From Allopusillimonas soli (GTDB lineage Bacteria > Pseudomonadota > Gammaproteobacteria > Burkholderiales > Burkholderiaceae_B), in contig NZ_SDQC01000005.1 of the NCBI RefSeq assembly GCF_004153445.1, positions 1-64,000 on the forward strand: 64,000 nt of DNA. The letters are read 5' to 3'. The translations under genes and the position numbers were made by a program. Shown here piece by piece: positions 18,821 to 27,993 of this stretch. Position 1 is the first letter of the stretch, and each line of letters starts with the position of its first letter. The notes under the pieces were generated by a model, which saw only the letters and a program-made list of their open reading frames with translations, was not told the DNA's origin and searched no databases.

Positions 18821-18838
18821 ATGACGCAATTGTGACGC
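18821..18838 (-). promoter_or_regulatory. candidate Pho box (PhoB site) upstream of phoU
   Basis: On the minus strand GCGTCAC-AATT-GCGTCAT is two 7-base direct repeats, identical in six positions, separated by 4 bases. This is the architecture of the PhoB site (CTGTCAT-N4-CTGTCAT). A -10-like TAAGCT follows about ten bases after the second repeat, as expected when a Pho box replaces the -35. The box ends 46 bases before the phoU start. Confidence 0.6.
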
Positions 18839-18855
18839 TAAAAGACACCAGGCTG

Positions 18856-19539
18856 TCAGGCCGGCTGCCGGTCAATGCGGCGCACGCCGTCTTGCGTGGA
18901 AATCAACGCCACGTCGGCGCCATCCAATGCGAAGAGCCCGCAGCAAACCACACCCGGAATATTATTGACGCGTGCCTCGAGGTCAGCGGGATCGGGAATG
19001 CGCAAGCCGGCCACATCCAGTATCTGGCAACCATTGTCGGTGACGAATCCGTCGCGCAGCACCGGCCTGCCACCCAGCTCGGTCAGCCTGCGCGCCACAG
19101 CCTCCCGCGCCATCGGAATCACTTCGACCGGCAGGGGAAAACGGCCGAGACCTGCCACCAGCTTGGACTCATCGACAATGCAGACAAATTGCCCGGCCAC
19201 CGATGCGACGATTTTTTCGCGTGTCAACGCACCTCCGCCGCCTTTGATCATGTTCAGTTGCGCATCGATTTCATCCGCACCATCGACATAGACCGGCATG
19301 GCCGACACCTCGTTCAGATCGAAAACAGTAATGCCGCGCGCGCGCAGGCGCACCGCGCTTCGCTCAGAGCTGGATGCCGCGCCACGAAACAGCGCCTTGT
19401 GCGCTTCCAACGCATCGATGAACAGGTCCACTGTGGATCCGGTGCCCACGCCCAGCACGACGTCGGGGCCGAGCAGAGGCTGAATATATTGAATGGCCGC
19501 CTGGGCCGCATTGTGTTTCAGTTGTGTTTGATCGAGCAT
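18856..19539 (-). CDS. rpiA: ribose-5-phosphate isomerase A
   Basis: Interconverts ribose 5-phosphate and ribulose 5-phosphate in the non-oxidative pentose phosphate pathway. The 227-residue size is typical. Motifs: [17 protein letters not shown] (phosphate-binding loop near the start), [10 protein letters not shown] (catalytic Asp region) and [14 protein letters not shown] (catalytic Glu and Lys region). Start ATG 19539 ([13 protein letters not shown]) fits the family; the longer open frame upstream runs into the ArsC-like gene and is unsupported. It lies 49 bases downstream of the ArsC-like gene on the same strand. Confidence 0.96.
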   Translation of the reverse strand: MLDQTQLKHNAAQAAIQYIQPLLGPDVVLGVGTGSTVDLFIDALEAHKALFRGAASSSERSAVRLRARGITVFDLNEVSAMPVYVDGADEIDAQLNMIKGGGGALTREKIVASVAGQFVCIVDESKLVAGLGRFPLPVEVIPMAREAVARRLTELGGRPVLRDGFVTDNGCQILDVAGLRIPDPADLEARVNNIPGVVCCGLFALDGADVALISTQDGVRRIDRQPA

Positions 19540-19588
19540 GATTCCAGTCAATTCAGCGGCCCCAATCTGCAGCGGCCCAATCTGCGCG

Positions 19589-19945
19589 TTAGCGAAAGCG
19601 CTCAGTGTACTTCTTGTCGGAAAACCCCACGCCCGCTTCACCCTGGGCATCCACGGCGACGGGCCTGCGCACCAGCGCAGGGTACTCCGCAATCAGAGCC
19701 AGCCACTGCGCGTCCGTGCCGGGATTTTTGCGCGCCTGCGGTAAATTGCGCCAGGTCATGGACGCGCGGTTTACCAGCTTCTCCCAGCCGCCGAGCTGTT
19801 CGGCCCAGTCGCGCAGGACATTTGGATCGACAGGCGACTCGCGGTAATCCACGAAATCGTAGCCCACTTTGTGCTCGTCCAGCCACTGCATCGCCTTGAT
19901 GCAGGTGCTGCATTTCTTGAGACCGTAAAGAACAAGCGTACTCAT
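19589..19945 (-). CDS. ArsC/Spx family reductase-like protein
   Basis: A 118-residue thioredoxin-fold protein of the ArsC/Spx/YffB family. [17 protein letters not shown] gives a C12-x2-C15 motif; real arsenate reductases need a catalytic Cys in a different setting, and YffB-type members act as glutathione-linked thiol reductases of uncertain substrate. [21 protein letters not shown] is the usual C-terminal ArsC motif (KRP...GF). Its ATG overlaps the potI stop as ATGA, so it is translationally coupled to the polyamine transporter; no arsenic genes are nearby. Specific function unknown. Confidence 0.85.
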   Translation of the reverse strand: MSTLVLYGLKKCSTCIKAMQWLDEHKVGYDFVDYRESPVDPNVLRDWAEQLGGWEKLVNRASMTWRNLPQARKNPGTDAQWLALIAEYPALVRRPVAVDAQGEAGVGFSDKKYTERFR

Positions 19946-20757
19946 GATGATGTTTCCTTGCTGACACGCCGCCACTGCATGCGGTTGGCGACAACGACAA
20001 AAATACCGACCACCAGGATGAACAACGTGGCCAGCGCGTTGATTTCAGGCTTCAGACCGAGACGCACGCGCGAAAATACCTCGAGCGGCAACGTGGTGTA
20101 TCCAGGGCCCGACAGGAAGGAGGCGATCACCACATCGTCCAGAGACAAGGTAAAAGCCAGCAGCCAGGCCGCCATGAGTGCAGGCGCAATGAGCGGCAAA
20201 GTGACATGAAAAAATACGCGAACCGGTGTGGCGCCGAGATCCAGGGCTGCCTCCTCGAGCGAGCGATCCAGATCGCGCAGGCGCGACTGGATGATGACCG
20301 CCACATATGCCATGCACAACGTGGTGTGCCCCACCCAGATGGTGAAGATGCCATTGCCCTCCGGCCAGCCGGTAAGATTGCCCAGCTCCACGAACATCAG
20401 CAACAATGAAATGCCAAGCACCACCTCAGGCATGACCAGCGGCGCGCTCAGCATGCCGATATACAGGCCGAAAGCGCGAAAGCGCCCCATTCTGGCCAGT
20501 ACGTAGCCGGCCCAGGTGCCCACGATGACGGCTGCCGTGGCGGTGAGCGCTGCGATGATGAGCGACAGACGGGCCGCGCTCAGCAGGGCCTGGTCGTCCA
20601 GAAGCGCCCGGTACCATTTGAGCGAAAAGCCGCTCCAGGAGGTCATGAGCGAGGAGTCATTGAACGAGAAAGCCATCAGGCAGATAATGGGGATATACAG
20701 GAAGGCATAGCCTGCCACGAGCGTGCATGCGCGTAGCCATGCATTGGGCCGGGTCAT
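19942..20757 (-). CDS. potI: putrescine/spermidine ABC transporter permease
   Basis: A 271-residue inner-membrane permease, the second of two in a polyamine importer. About six membrane helices; the EAA loop is LEEAALDLGATPVRVFFHVTLPLIAPAL (about residues 165-190), which docks on the ATPase. ATG 20757 overlaps the potH stop as ATGA. Fourth gene of potF-G-H-I, with an ArsC-like gene overlapping its own end. PotI or PotC naming depends on the substrate; PotFGHI is preferred because of gene order and the PotF-like binding protein. Confidence 0.9.
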   Translation of the reverse strand: MTRPNAWLRACTLVAGYAFLYIPIICLMAFSFNDSSLMTSWSGFSLKWYRALLDDQALLSAARLSLIIAALTATAAVIVGTWAGYVLARMGRFRAFGLYIGMLSAPLVMPEVVLGISLLLMFVELGNLTGWPEGNGIFTIWVGHTTLCMAYVAVIIQSRLRDLDRSLEEAALDLGATPVRVFFHVTLPLIAPALMAAWLLAFTLSLDDVVIASFLSGPGYTTLPLEVFSRVRLGLKPEINALATLFILVVGIFVVVANRMQWRRVSKETSS

Positions 20758-21671
20758 CGTTCTCCCCTTCGCCGCGCTTCGAATTCGCGCACCTGGTTGT
20801 ACTGGAATATGACCAGCGGCACCAGCAGCAGCATGACCATCACGCACGTGACCGCCGCCGCCATCGGCCAGTCGGCGTTGTTGAAGAATTCATTCCACAT
20901 CACCCGGCCCATCATCAGCGTGTTGGCGCCACCCAGCATTTCGGGGATGACATACTCGCCAACGGTGGGAATGAATACCAGCATGGCGCCGGCGATGACA
21001 CCTGGCATGGACAGCGGCAGCGTCACACGCAGAAAAGCGGTGATGGGACGCGCGCCGAGATCGTAGGCGGCCTCGAGCAGGCGCATATCCATCTTCACAA
21101 GATTGGCGTAAAGAGGCAGGATGAAGAATGGCAGATAGGCATAGACCAGGCCGATGTACACAGCCAGATCGGTGCGGTAGATTTCCAGCGGCGCGTCGAT
21201 GATGCCAACCCACAGCAGCAGATTGTTCAGAAGCCCGTCGTTGCGCAGTATGCCCACCCAGGCATACACGCGCAGCAGCAGAGAGGTCCAGAACGGCAGG
21301 ATGACGCCCAGCAGCAATATGTTGCGCACCGACGGCCGCGAACGCGCAATGTAATAGGCCATGGGGTAGCCCAGTAGCGCACACCATACCGTGGTGACGG
21401 CTGCCATCTTGACCGAATTCAGGTAAGTGGCAATGTACAGACTGTCGCTGAACAGCAGTGCATAGCCTCGCAGGCTCAGCGCCAGTGTCAGCGTCTCCTC
21501 CTTGAGTTCGGCCAACGGCGTATAAGGCGGAATACCGAAGCGCAAATCGGCAAAGCTGATCTTCAGTACCAGCAGGAAAGGCAGAAGCAGGAACAGCGCG
21601 AGCCATAGAAACGGCGGCCCTATGGTCAGCCAGCGCCGCGAAGGCGAAAGGCGCCACGCGATGCGCTTCAT
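20754..21671 (-). CDS. potH: putrescine/spermidine ABC transporter permease
   Basis: A 305-residue inner-membrane permease, partner of the following PotI-like gene. It begins with a first helix at about residues 20-40 (FLWLALFLLLPFLLVLKISF), as in PotH/PotB. The EAA motif is LLEAAYDLGARPITAFLRVTLPLSMPGV. Overlaps potG (ATGA, 21668-21671) and potI (ATGA, 20754-20757), so the proteins are likely made in step. Confidence 0.92.
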   Translation of the reverse strand: MKRIAWRLSPSRRWLTIGPPFLWLALFLLLPFLLVLKISFADLRFGIPPYTPLAELKEETLTLALSLRGYALLFSDSLYIATYLNSVKMAAVTTVWCALLGYPMAYYIARSRPSVRNILLLGVILPFWTSLLLRVYAWVGILRNDGLLNNLLLWVGIIDAPLEIYRTDLAVYIGLVYAYLPFFILPLYANLVKMDMRLLEAAYDLGARPITAFLRVTLPLSMPGVIAGAMLVFIPTVGEYVIPEMLGGANTLMMGRVMWNEFFNNADWPMAAAVTCVMVMLLLVPLVIFQYNQVREFEARRRGER

Positions 21672-22798
21672 GATGGCAGCACCGTCGCGCTGTCGCTGGA
21701 CCAGGAAACGTAAACCTCCTCATCGACGCCAGGCGCCTCTGATTGCACAAGCACCTGGCTGGGTACGTTGGCTTCGATGGTCTGGCCCGCATCCAGCCGC
21801 ACCTGGTAGCGTACAAAAGCACCCATCCACGCCACATGCGTCACCATGCCATGGCCCCAGTTCGAGGCGGCATCCGGCTGCTGGCGCAGAACCCGGACAT
21901 GTTCCGGCCGCACCGATACGTGCACAGCCATGCCCAGCGGTTCGCTGATGCCATGGTTGACATACAAGGGCCTGGCGAGACTGTCGCTTTCTATCAGGAC
22001 ATGGTCGGGCTCATCGACCGTAATGACGCCAGCGAACAAATTGGTCGAACCGATGAAACCCGCCACGAAACGGGTGCTGGGGAAGGCATAGACATCGTGT
22101 GGCGTGCCGCACTGTACGATCTGCCCTTCGGACATGACCGCCAGGCGATCCGCCATGGTCATTGCTTCTTCCTGGTCGTGCGTCACCATGATGCAGGTGA
22201 CACCCACCTGCTCGAGAATCTTGACCAGCTCAATCTGGGTCTTTTGCCGTATCTGCTTGTCGAGTGCGGACATAGGCTCGTCAAGCAGCAACAGCTTGGG
22301 CCGCTTCACCAGGCTGCGCGCCAGGGCAACGCGCTGCTGCTGGCCGCCAGACAACTGGTGCGGCTTGCGCCGGGAATAACCCGCCAGTTGGACGAGATCG
22401 AGCGCCTCGAAGACACGCTCGTGGATCTCATTGCGCGGCACACCTTCCTGGCGCAACCCAAACGCCACATTGGCCTCCACCGTCATGTGCGGAAACAGCG
22501 CGTAGGATTGGAACATCATGTTCACCGGTCGCCGGTAGGGAGGCAGTCCCGTGATGTCCTCGCCGTCCAGGTAGATGCGGCCCGCGGTGACCTCCTCGAA
22601 ACCGGCAAGCATGCGCAGCAGCGTTGACTTGCCGCAGCCTGAACTGCCCAGCAGCGCAAACAGCTCATGTCTGCGTACGGCGAGATTGACCGCACGCACC
22701 GCCACAGTATCGCCAAACAGCTTGTCCACATCCTCTATGCATACAAATGCATCGGCGTCGCCGGCCCACGGCACGGACTGGGTGTGCAGCGCCCCCAT
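21668..22798 (-). CDS. potG: polyamine ABC transporter ATP-binding protein
   Basis: A 376-residue ATPase that energises polyamine import. Walker A GSSGCGKST (about residues 52-60), Q-loop in NMMFQSYALFPHM, signature LSGGQQQRVALARSLV, Walker B LLLLDEPMSALD and H-loop MVTHDQEEAM. The last third is a TOBE domain (about 290-370). It starts four bases after potF. Residues 1-15 before the family core vary; ATG 22798 is the only convenient start. Confidence 0.94.
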   Translation of the reverse strand: MGALHTQSVPWAGDADAFVCIEDVDKLFGDTVAVRAVNLAVRRHELFALLGSSGCGKSTLLRMLAGFEEVTAGRIYLDGEDITGLPPYRRPVNMMFQSYALFPHMTVEANVAFGLRQEGVPRNEIHERVFEALDLVQLAGYSRRKPHQLSGGQQQRVALARSLVKRPKLLLLDEPMSALDKQIRQKTQIELVKILEQVGVTCIMVTHDQEEAMTMADRLAVMSEGQIVQCGTPHDVYAFPSTRFVAGFIGSTNLFAGVITVDEPDHVLIESDSLARPLYVNHGISEPLGMAVHVSVRPEHVRVLRQQPDAASNWGHGMVTHVAWMGAFVRYQVRLDAGQTIEANVPSQVLVQSEAPGVDEEVYVSWSSDSATVLPS

Positions 22799-22802
22799 GG
22801 CC

Positions 22803-23906
22803 TCATCGCCCCGATTTCAGCTCGGCCCACATCCGAGTCTGCAGCCGCAGCACTTTCAGCGGCTGGGGCTTGAGGACATACAGTGTCTTCGAAACATCGG
22901 CAGGCGGATAAATCATGGGATTGTCGGCAACCTCCTTGATTACATACTTGCGCGCTTCCTTGTTGGCATTGGGATAGAACATGGTGTTGGTGATAGCCGC
23001 ATGCACCTGTGGCGTCTCGATGTAGTTGATGAAGGCATGCGCTTCGTCGACATGGGCCGCGTCCCTTGGAATGGCCATGGTGTCGAACCACACGGGTGCG
23101 CCGCCCTCGGGTATATAGTAGTCAATCTTGTAGGATTTACCGGCCTCTCTGGCGCGGTGCGCGGCGATCATGACATCGCCCGAGAATCCGTAGACCATGC
23201 AAAGGTCGCCGGCTGCAAGCTCGTCGATGTATCCGGAGGAACTGAACTGGCGGATATAGGGCCGTATGGTCTTTAGCAGCGCAAGCGCCTGCTTGTAGTC
23301 CTCCGGATTGCTGCTGTTGGGATCCTTGCCCAGGTAATGCAGCACGGCCGGAAACACCTGCGCTGCCTCGTCCAGCACCGAAATACCACATGCCTGAAGC
23401 TTGCTGGCGTTCTCGGGCTTGAACAGGATATCCCAACTGCCAAGATCAGCGCCCTGACCGAGAATGTCTCGAACCCGGGTGACATTGAAGCCCAACCCAT
23501 TGGTGCCGTATCCCCACGGAACCAGATATTGATTGCCCGGGTCGACGGCCGCTACGACGTTCATGATGTCCTGGTCCAGGTATTTCCAGTTTGGGATCTT
23601 GGACTTGTCTAGCTTCTGGAATAGGCCGCCCTGAATCTGGCGGGCGGCATAATGGGTGGAAGGGACAACAACATCGTAGCCCGACTTGCCTGTGAGCAGT
23701 TTGGCCTGCAAGGTATCGTTGCTATCGTAGACATCGTAGCGAACCGTGATGCCTGTTTCCTTTTCGAAACCGGACAGCGTGTCAGGAGCCGTGTATTCGG
23801 CCCAATTATAGACATTGACGACTTTTTCCTGCGCCCAGCCCGCTGGCGCGGCAAGCGCAAGTATGGCGCCCGCCGCAAGGGCCTTCACCATGCTCATGTC
23901 CATCAT
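22803..23906 (-). CDS. potF: periplasmic polyamine-binding protein
   Basis: A 367-residue periplasmic binding protein with a Sec signal peptide (MVKALAAGAILALAAPAGWA, cleavage about residue 25 before QEK). VVNVYNWAEYTAPDTLSGFEKETGI is the canonical PotF/PotD N-terminus. YDVVVPSTHY and FKPENASKL also match the family. First gene of the potFGHI group. ATG 23906 has a purine-rich GAGGGAAGG just ahead; the second ATG directly after it is equally possible. PotF (putrescine) is preferred over PotD by gene order, not by ligand residues. Confidence 0.92.
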   Translation of the reverse strand: MMDMSMVKALAAGAILALAAPAGWAQEKVVNVYNWAEYTAPDTLSGFEKETGITVRYDVYDSNDTLQAKLLTGKSGYDVVVPSTHYAARQIQGGLFQKLDKSKIPNWKYLDQDIMNVVAAVDPGNQYLVPWGYGTNGLGFNVTRVRDILGQGADLGSWDILFKPENASKLQACGISVLDEAAQVFPAVLHYLGKDPNSSNPEDYKQALALLKTIRPYIRQFSSSGYIDELAAGDLCMVYGFSGDVMIAAHRAREAGKSYKIDYYIPEGGAPVWFDTMAIPRDAAHVDEAHAFINYIETPQVHAAITNTMFYPNANKEARKYVIKEVADNPMIYPPADVSKTLYVLKPQPLKVLRLQTRMWAELKSGR

Positions 23907-23963
23907 AGCCTTCCCTCCCCGACAATATGGAATCTGAAAGGCGAGATGATAAAGCCTTTTCGG

Positions 23964-24683
23964 CTACAGGTGTCCTCGGGCATGCGCGAGGGCATCGTAG
24001 GCCCGGCTCAGCCCTTCCCACCAGACCAGGCCCGGCTCCCCTGCCACCTTCACCAAGGAACGGCGCAACCGCAGTAGATTGGCGCGCCGCCGCTCCTCCG
24101 ACAGCAACGGACGCACGGTGCTTTTGTCAAAGTCGATCAGCCATACCTTGTCATGGTCGTCGAACAGAATGTTGTAGGCATTCAAGTCCGCGTGCCACAC
24201 TCCCTGTTCGTGCATGGCATGGATGGCCGCCGCCACGTCAGCGTGGTGATCGGGCTCCAGGGACTGCGCCAGTGTCCTGGCGCCAGCAATGCGCTGCACC
24301 AGTATGGCGGCGGTGTAGCTTGCCGCCGAACGCCAGTAGGCGGCAGCCAGGGGACGAGGCACGGCCAGGCCGTGCCGGTACAGAAAATGCAAAAGATCGA
24401 ACTCCGCAAATGAGCGGGTGGCCTCCTCTCCTCCCCATATATAGCGATCCCTGCTCAGCTTCGCCATCAACCCTCCGCGCCTGTAGCGGCGCAATACCCC
24501 ATCGCCAAACGTGCCATGTACGAACCACGCGGCGTTTCGCCCTCCTTCGGCCACCGGCGCCGCCGACAGCGCCTCGTGCGCCGGATCGAAAAGATACGCC
24601 CCGGGCTCGGTCACGATTTGCGCATCGTAGCGCATACTGCCTCGGGGAAAGGCCAGATCTCGCACCTGCAGGACTGTATTCAT
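23964..24683 (-). CDS. kdkA: 3-deoxy-D-manno-octulosonic acid (Kdo) kinase
   Basis: Phosphorylates Kdo in the LPS inner core at the cytoplasmic face of the inner membrane. The 239-residue protein has a protein-kinase-like fold: catalytic HADLNAYNILFD and metal-binding LIDFDKS. RRYRRGGLMAKLSRDRYIW at about residues 60-80 is typical of KdkA/WaaP relatives. ATG 24683 shares one base with the stop of the upstream permease gene (TGATG). Another LPS gene in the window besides msbA and the glycosyltransferases, though not adjacent to them. Confidence 0.9.
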   Translation of the reverse strand: MNTVLQVRDLAFPRGSMRYDAQIVTEPGAYLFDPAHEALSAAPVAEGGRNAAWFVHGTFGDGVLRRYRRGGLMAKLSRDRYIWGGEEATRSFAEFDLLHFLYRHGLAVPRPLAAAYWRSAASYTAAILVQRIAGARTLAQSLEPDHHADVAAAIHAMHEQGVWHADLNAYNILFDDHDKVWLIDFDKSTVRPLLSEERRRANLLRLRRSLVKVAGEPGLVWWEGLSRAYDALAHARGHL

Positions 24684-27187
24684 CAGGACTCTCTCAAAGA
24701 CACCAAGGGTGGGGTGCGCAGAACACCGGCCAATGCCACGGCTCCGCCCATCCATGCAATCAAGACGCCAGCTGCCACGCCGGCTGCCCAGGGCCACCAG
24801 GACAGGGCCAAGGAAAAGTCGAATACCTCGCTGGCCAGCAGCAGCGCGGTCGCAACGGCGCCTGCCGCAGCCATGAGGCCGGCCATGGTGCCCAGCAATG
24901 CCAATTCCACCCGCAGCATGATGGAAAGCTGGCGCCGACTGGCCCCCAGGGCACGCAACAGAGCTGCCTCGTGCATGCGCTCGTCCCGCGTGGCCAGCAA
25001 CGCTGCCCCCAGCACCAGGAGCCCCGCCGCCAGCGTAAACAAAAACAGCAACTGCACCGCCTGTATGGATTGATCCAGCACGCGTCTCACCTGGTTCAAA
25101 ATGGCGCCCACATCGAATACGGTGAGATTGGGATACTGCTGCACCAGCATGCGCGCCAAGCCAGGACTGGCGGGCGGCAGGCGGAAGGCGGTGATATAAC
25201 TGGCCGGCGTGTCGCGCAGCGCCGCCGGGCTGGCCACGGCGAAGAAATTGGCTTGGAAGGAATCCCAGTCCACCTCGCGCAGACCGCTGATGCGCACATC
25301 GATCAGGTCGCCGGCCACGTCGAAGCGCAGGCTATCGCCCACTTTGAGCTGGAGCGTTTCCGCAAGCCCGTTCTCGATGGAGACTTCCGCTGCGTCCGGA
25401 TCGAGCCAGCGGCCGGCCGTCATAACATTGCCTTCAGGCAGCGTATTGGAATACGACAGGTTGAAATCGCGTTGTATCATGCGCCGCGCGCGCGCATCCT
25501 GGTAGTCGCCGGCGCGCGCCGGGCGGCCGTTGATGGCAACCAGCCGTCCCCGCACCATGGGCCACAATCGCGGATCGGGCACACCCGCCCGTGCAAGACT
25601 GTCGCTGACCTGCCTGACCTGATCAGGCTGAATGTTGATCAGGAACGTATCGGGTGCCTGCTCGGGCACCGTCTCCTGCCAGCCTTGCAGTAAATCAGTC
25701 CGCATGATGGCCAGCAGCAGGATGATCATCAGGCCGGCGGACAGCGCGCACACCTGCACGATAGTCAGCGCCCTGCGCCGCGCAAGCCCGGCCAGCGCCA
25801 GGCGGAAAGGCGCAAGGCGACCCTCGCCATGGCGCATCGAACTCACCGCGGCGAGGAGCAGCCATGCGGCGAATGCCGACACACCCAGGGCGGCAAGAAA
25901 ACCTCCGGTGACGATGACAGCCAATGCAGGTCTTCCCGATACGACGAATGCCAGCAAGATCAGAACCGCCGTACCCGCCAGCACGCCGCGGCCGGGCGCG
26001 ACATCCCGTCCGCCGCTGCGTAAAATACGCCCTGGCGCGATGCGGCGCAGCGCAGCCAGAGGCGGCAAGGCAAAGCCCAGCAACAACAGCAGACCAGTCG
26101 CCATGCCCAGCAGCGCCGGGCGCGGCGACGGTGGCGGCAGCGGCGCATCGAACCAGCCAGCCACGATCAGGACCAGCCCCTGATGTGCGAGATAGCCCAG
26201 CGCCACGCCGGCAAGCGAGGCAAGGAGCCCCAGCACTGCGAATGCGACGCACAGCATGCGGCTCAGCCACGGCCCGCTCGCGCCCATGCAACGCATCACC
26301 GCCACGCCGTCTTGGTGCCGTACGGCGTAGCGGCGGGCCGCAAGGGCCACGGCAACGCCGGCAATCATGACCGTCAGCACGGCAACCAGTGACAGAAACT
26401 GCCGGGCACGGTCAAATGTGCGGCGCATGCCCGACCCGCTGCTCTCCATATCGACAATCCGCTGGCCGGGTTCCAGTCGCGGAACAAGCCAAGTGCGATA
26501 GGCTTGAATCGCCTTCGGTTCGCCTGCCGCGAGCAGGTAATGCGTAACGCGGCTGCCGGATCCCAGCAAGCCGGCATCGGCCAGTTCATCCATGCGCATC
26601 ATGACGCGCGGCGCCATGTTGATAAAACGCATGCCGCGATCTGGCTCGTAGGCCAGCACCCCGGCTATGCGCAGCGACAGATTGCCGACGGAAAGGGCAT
26701 CGCCCACGCGCGCACCCAGCATGGCCAAAACCTGCTCATCGACCCACACGGCTCCGGTTGGCGGACCATCCGCAAGGCTGCGGGCCGGCCCGCCAGGCTC
26801 ACTGGCCACCAGCACGCTGCCGCGCAGGGGATAATCAGGCGTCACCGCCTTGAGCGCAGCCAACTGCATGGCCTGGCCGTGGCCGACCATGGAAGGAAAC
26901 TCCACCGTGCGCGCCACACTCAGGCCCCGCTCAAGGGCCTGCGAGGCCATCGCCTTGGGTATCGTGGCGCCCGAACGAAGCACCAGATCGCCGCCCACCA
27001 ATTGAGCGGAATCGCGTTCCAGGGCGCCGCCCAGTCGGTCGGCCAGAAATCCAACGCTGGCCACGCATGCCACAGCCAGAACAACGGCCAGCGCCAGTAG
27101 CCGCAACTCACCCGAGCGCCAGTCGCGACGCAAGGCGCGCAGACCGGGAAGTAAAAAGCGGGCGAGGTGGGATGCGGTAGAGTTCAC
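24683..27187 (-). CDS. FtsX-like ABC transporter permease (YbbP/LolC-type)
   Basis: An 834-residue inner-membrane permease with the two-FtsX-domain layout of YbbP: one N-terminal helix (about 35-60), a large periplasmic region (about 65-250), a block of about eight helices in the middle, a second periplasmic region (about 500-690) and three more helices at the end. The C-terminal FtsX domain contains ARDERMHEAALLRALGASRRQL, the usual coupling motif. GTG 27187 is set by a GTGA overlap with the TSUP gene. Such permeases need a LolD/YbbA-type ATPase, which is not adjacent here. Substrate unknown; envelope lipid or lipoprotein handling is typical for the family. Confidence 0.85.
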   Translation of the reverse strand: MNSTASHLARFLLPGLRALRRDWRSGELRLLALAVVLAVACVASVGFLADRLGGALERDSAQLVGGDLVLRSGATIPKAMASQALERGLSVARTVEFPSMVGHGQAMQLAALKAVTPDYPLRGSVLVASEPGGPARSLADGPPTGAVWVDEQVLAMLGARVGDALSVGNLSLRIAGVLAYEPDRGMRFINMAPRVMMRMDELADAGLLGSGSRVTHYLLAAGEPKAIQAYRTWLVPRLEPGQRIVDMESSGSGMRRTFDRARQFLSLVAVLTVMIAGVAVALAARRYAVRHQDGVAVMRCMGASGPWLSRMLCVAFAVLGLLASLAGVALGYLAHQGLVLIVAGWFDAPLPPPSPRPALLGMATGLLLLLGFALPPLAALRRIAPGRILRSGGRDVAPGRGVLAGTAVLILLAFVVSGRPALAVIVTGGFLAALGVSAFAAWLLLAAVSSMRHGEGRLAPFRLALAGLARRRALTIVQVCALSAGLMIILLLAIMRTDLLQGWQETVPEQAPDTFLINIQPDQVRQVSDSLARAGVPDPRLWPMVRGRLVAINGRPARAGDYQDARARRMIQRDFNLSYSNTLPEGNVMTAGRWLDPDAAEVSIENGLAETLQLKVGDSLRFDVAGDLIDVRISGLREVDWDSFQANFFAVASPAALRDTPASYITAFRLPPASPGLARMLVQQYPNLTVFDVGAILNQVRRVLDQSIQAVQLLFLFTLAAGLLVLGAALLATRDERMHEAALLRALGASRRQLSIMLRVELALLGTMAGLMAAAGAVATALLLASEVFDFSLALSWWPWAAGVAAGVLIAWMGGAVALAGVLRTPPLVSLRES

Positions 27188-27960
27188 ACGCTGACAAGCA
27201 GTAGCACCATAATGACCACCAGCATACACGCGAACAGCAGTTTGAGCCTGGGCTCAGGCAAGGCATACGCCAGGCGCACGCCATAGGGCACGAAGAATAT
27301 GCTGCCTATCGCCAAGGGCACGCCGAGCAGCCAGTCCGCCTCGCCATGGGCGGCATAGGTGAACAAGGCCACGAATATGCCCGGCGTGATCATTGTCAGC
27401 GCAACCGCCTGCGCGCCCGTCTGGCTGAGCCTGAAGAAGGTGGTGAGTATGGGCACCGTGATCACCGAACCGCCCACACCGAATATCCCACCGGTAATTC
27501 CAGCCAGCATGCCCAGCAGCACAAACCATCCCTTGTGAAATGCCGAGGCCTCGCGGCGGGGTTTTTGGGGACGACCCGGCCGGCTGCCACGCAGGCTCTG
27601 ATGAAAATAAAAAACGGCGATAAGCAGCACAAAGAGCGCGTAGATATTGCGCAGCATGGCGGGATCCAGTCCCAGCGCCACGCGCGCGCCCACCCAGGTG
27701 AACACAATGGAGCCCGCAGCGCCCGCCGCCGCGGAATGGAAATCGATGTGCGCGTTCTGATTGTACTTGCGTATGGTCTGCAGCACCGCGGGAAGCACCA
27801 TGATAAGCGCGGTGCCCTGTGCCAGCTGCTGATCCATGCCAAGCACTAATCCGAGCAGCGGAATGGCCAGCAGCCCGCCGCCTATGCCCAGCACGCCGCC
27901 CGTAAAACCAATCAGGGCGCCCGATGCCAAGGCGCCCAGAACCAACCAGTACCACTCCAT
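27184..27960 (-). CDS. TSUP family (TauE/SafE) membrane transporter
   Basis: A 258-residue inner-membrane protein with about eight helices. It has the duplicated TSUP glycine-rich motif: IGFTGGVLGIGGGLLAIP near residue 20 and LAGITGGIFGVGGSVITVP at about 155. Members move sulfite, sulfoacetate, taurine or other organosulfur anions; the substrate cannot be read here. It starts 33 bases after radA on the same strand, and its stop overlaps the GTG of the following permease. Confidence 0.88.
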   Translation of the reverse strand: MEWYWLVLGALASGALIGFTGGVLGIGGGLLAIPLLGLVLGMDQQLAQGTALIMVLPAVLQTIRKYNQNAHIDFHSAAAGAAGSIVFTWVGARVALGLDPAMLRNIYALFVLLIAVFYFHQSLRGSRPGRPQKPRREASAFHKGWFVLLGMLAGITGGIFGVGGSVITVPILTTFFRLSQTGAQAVALTMITPGIFVALFTYAAHGEADWLLGVPLAIGSIFFVPYGVRLAYALPEPRLKLLFACMLVVIMVLLLVSV

Positions 27961-27993
27961 TTTTTGTTCCTGCCAGTTGACTGCAAATAGGGT

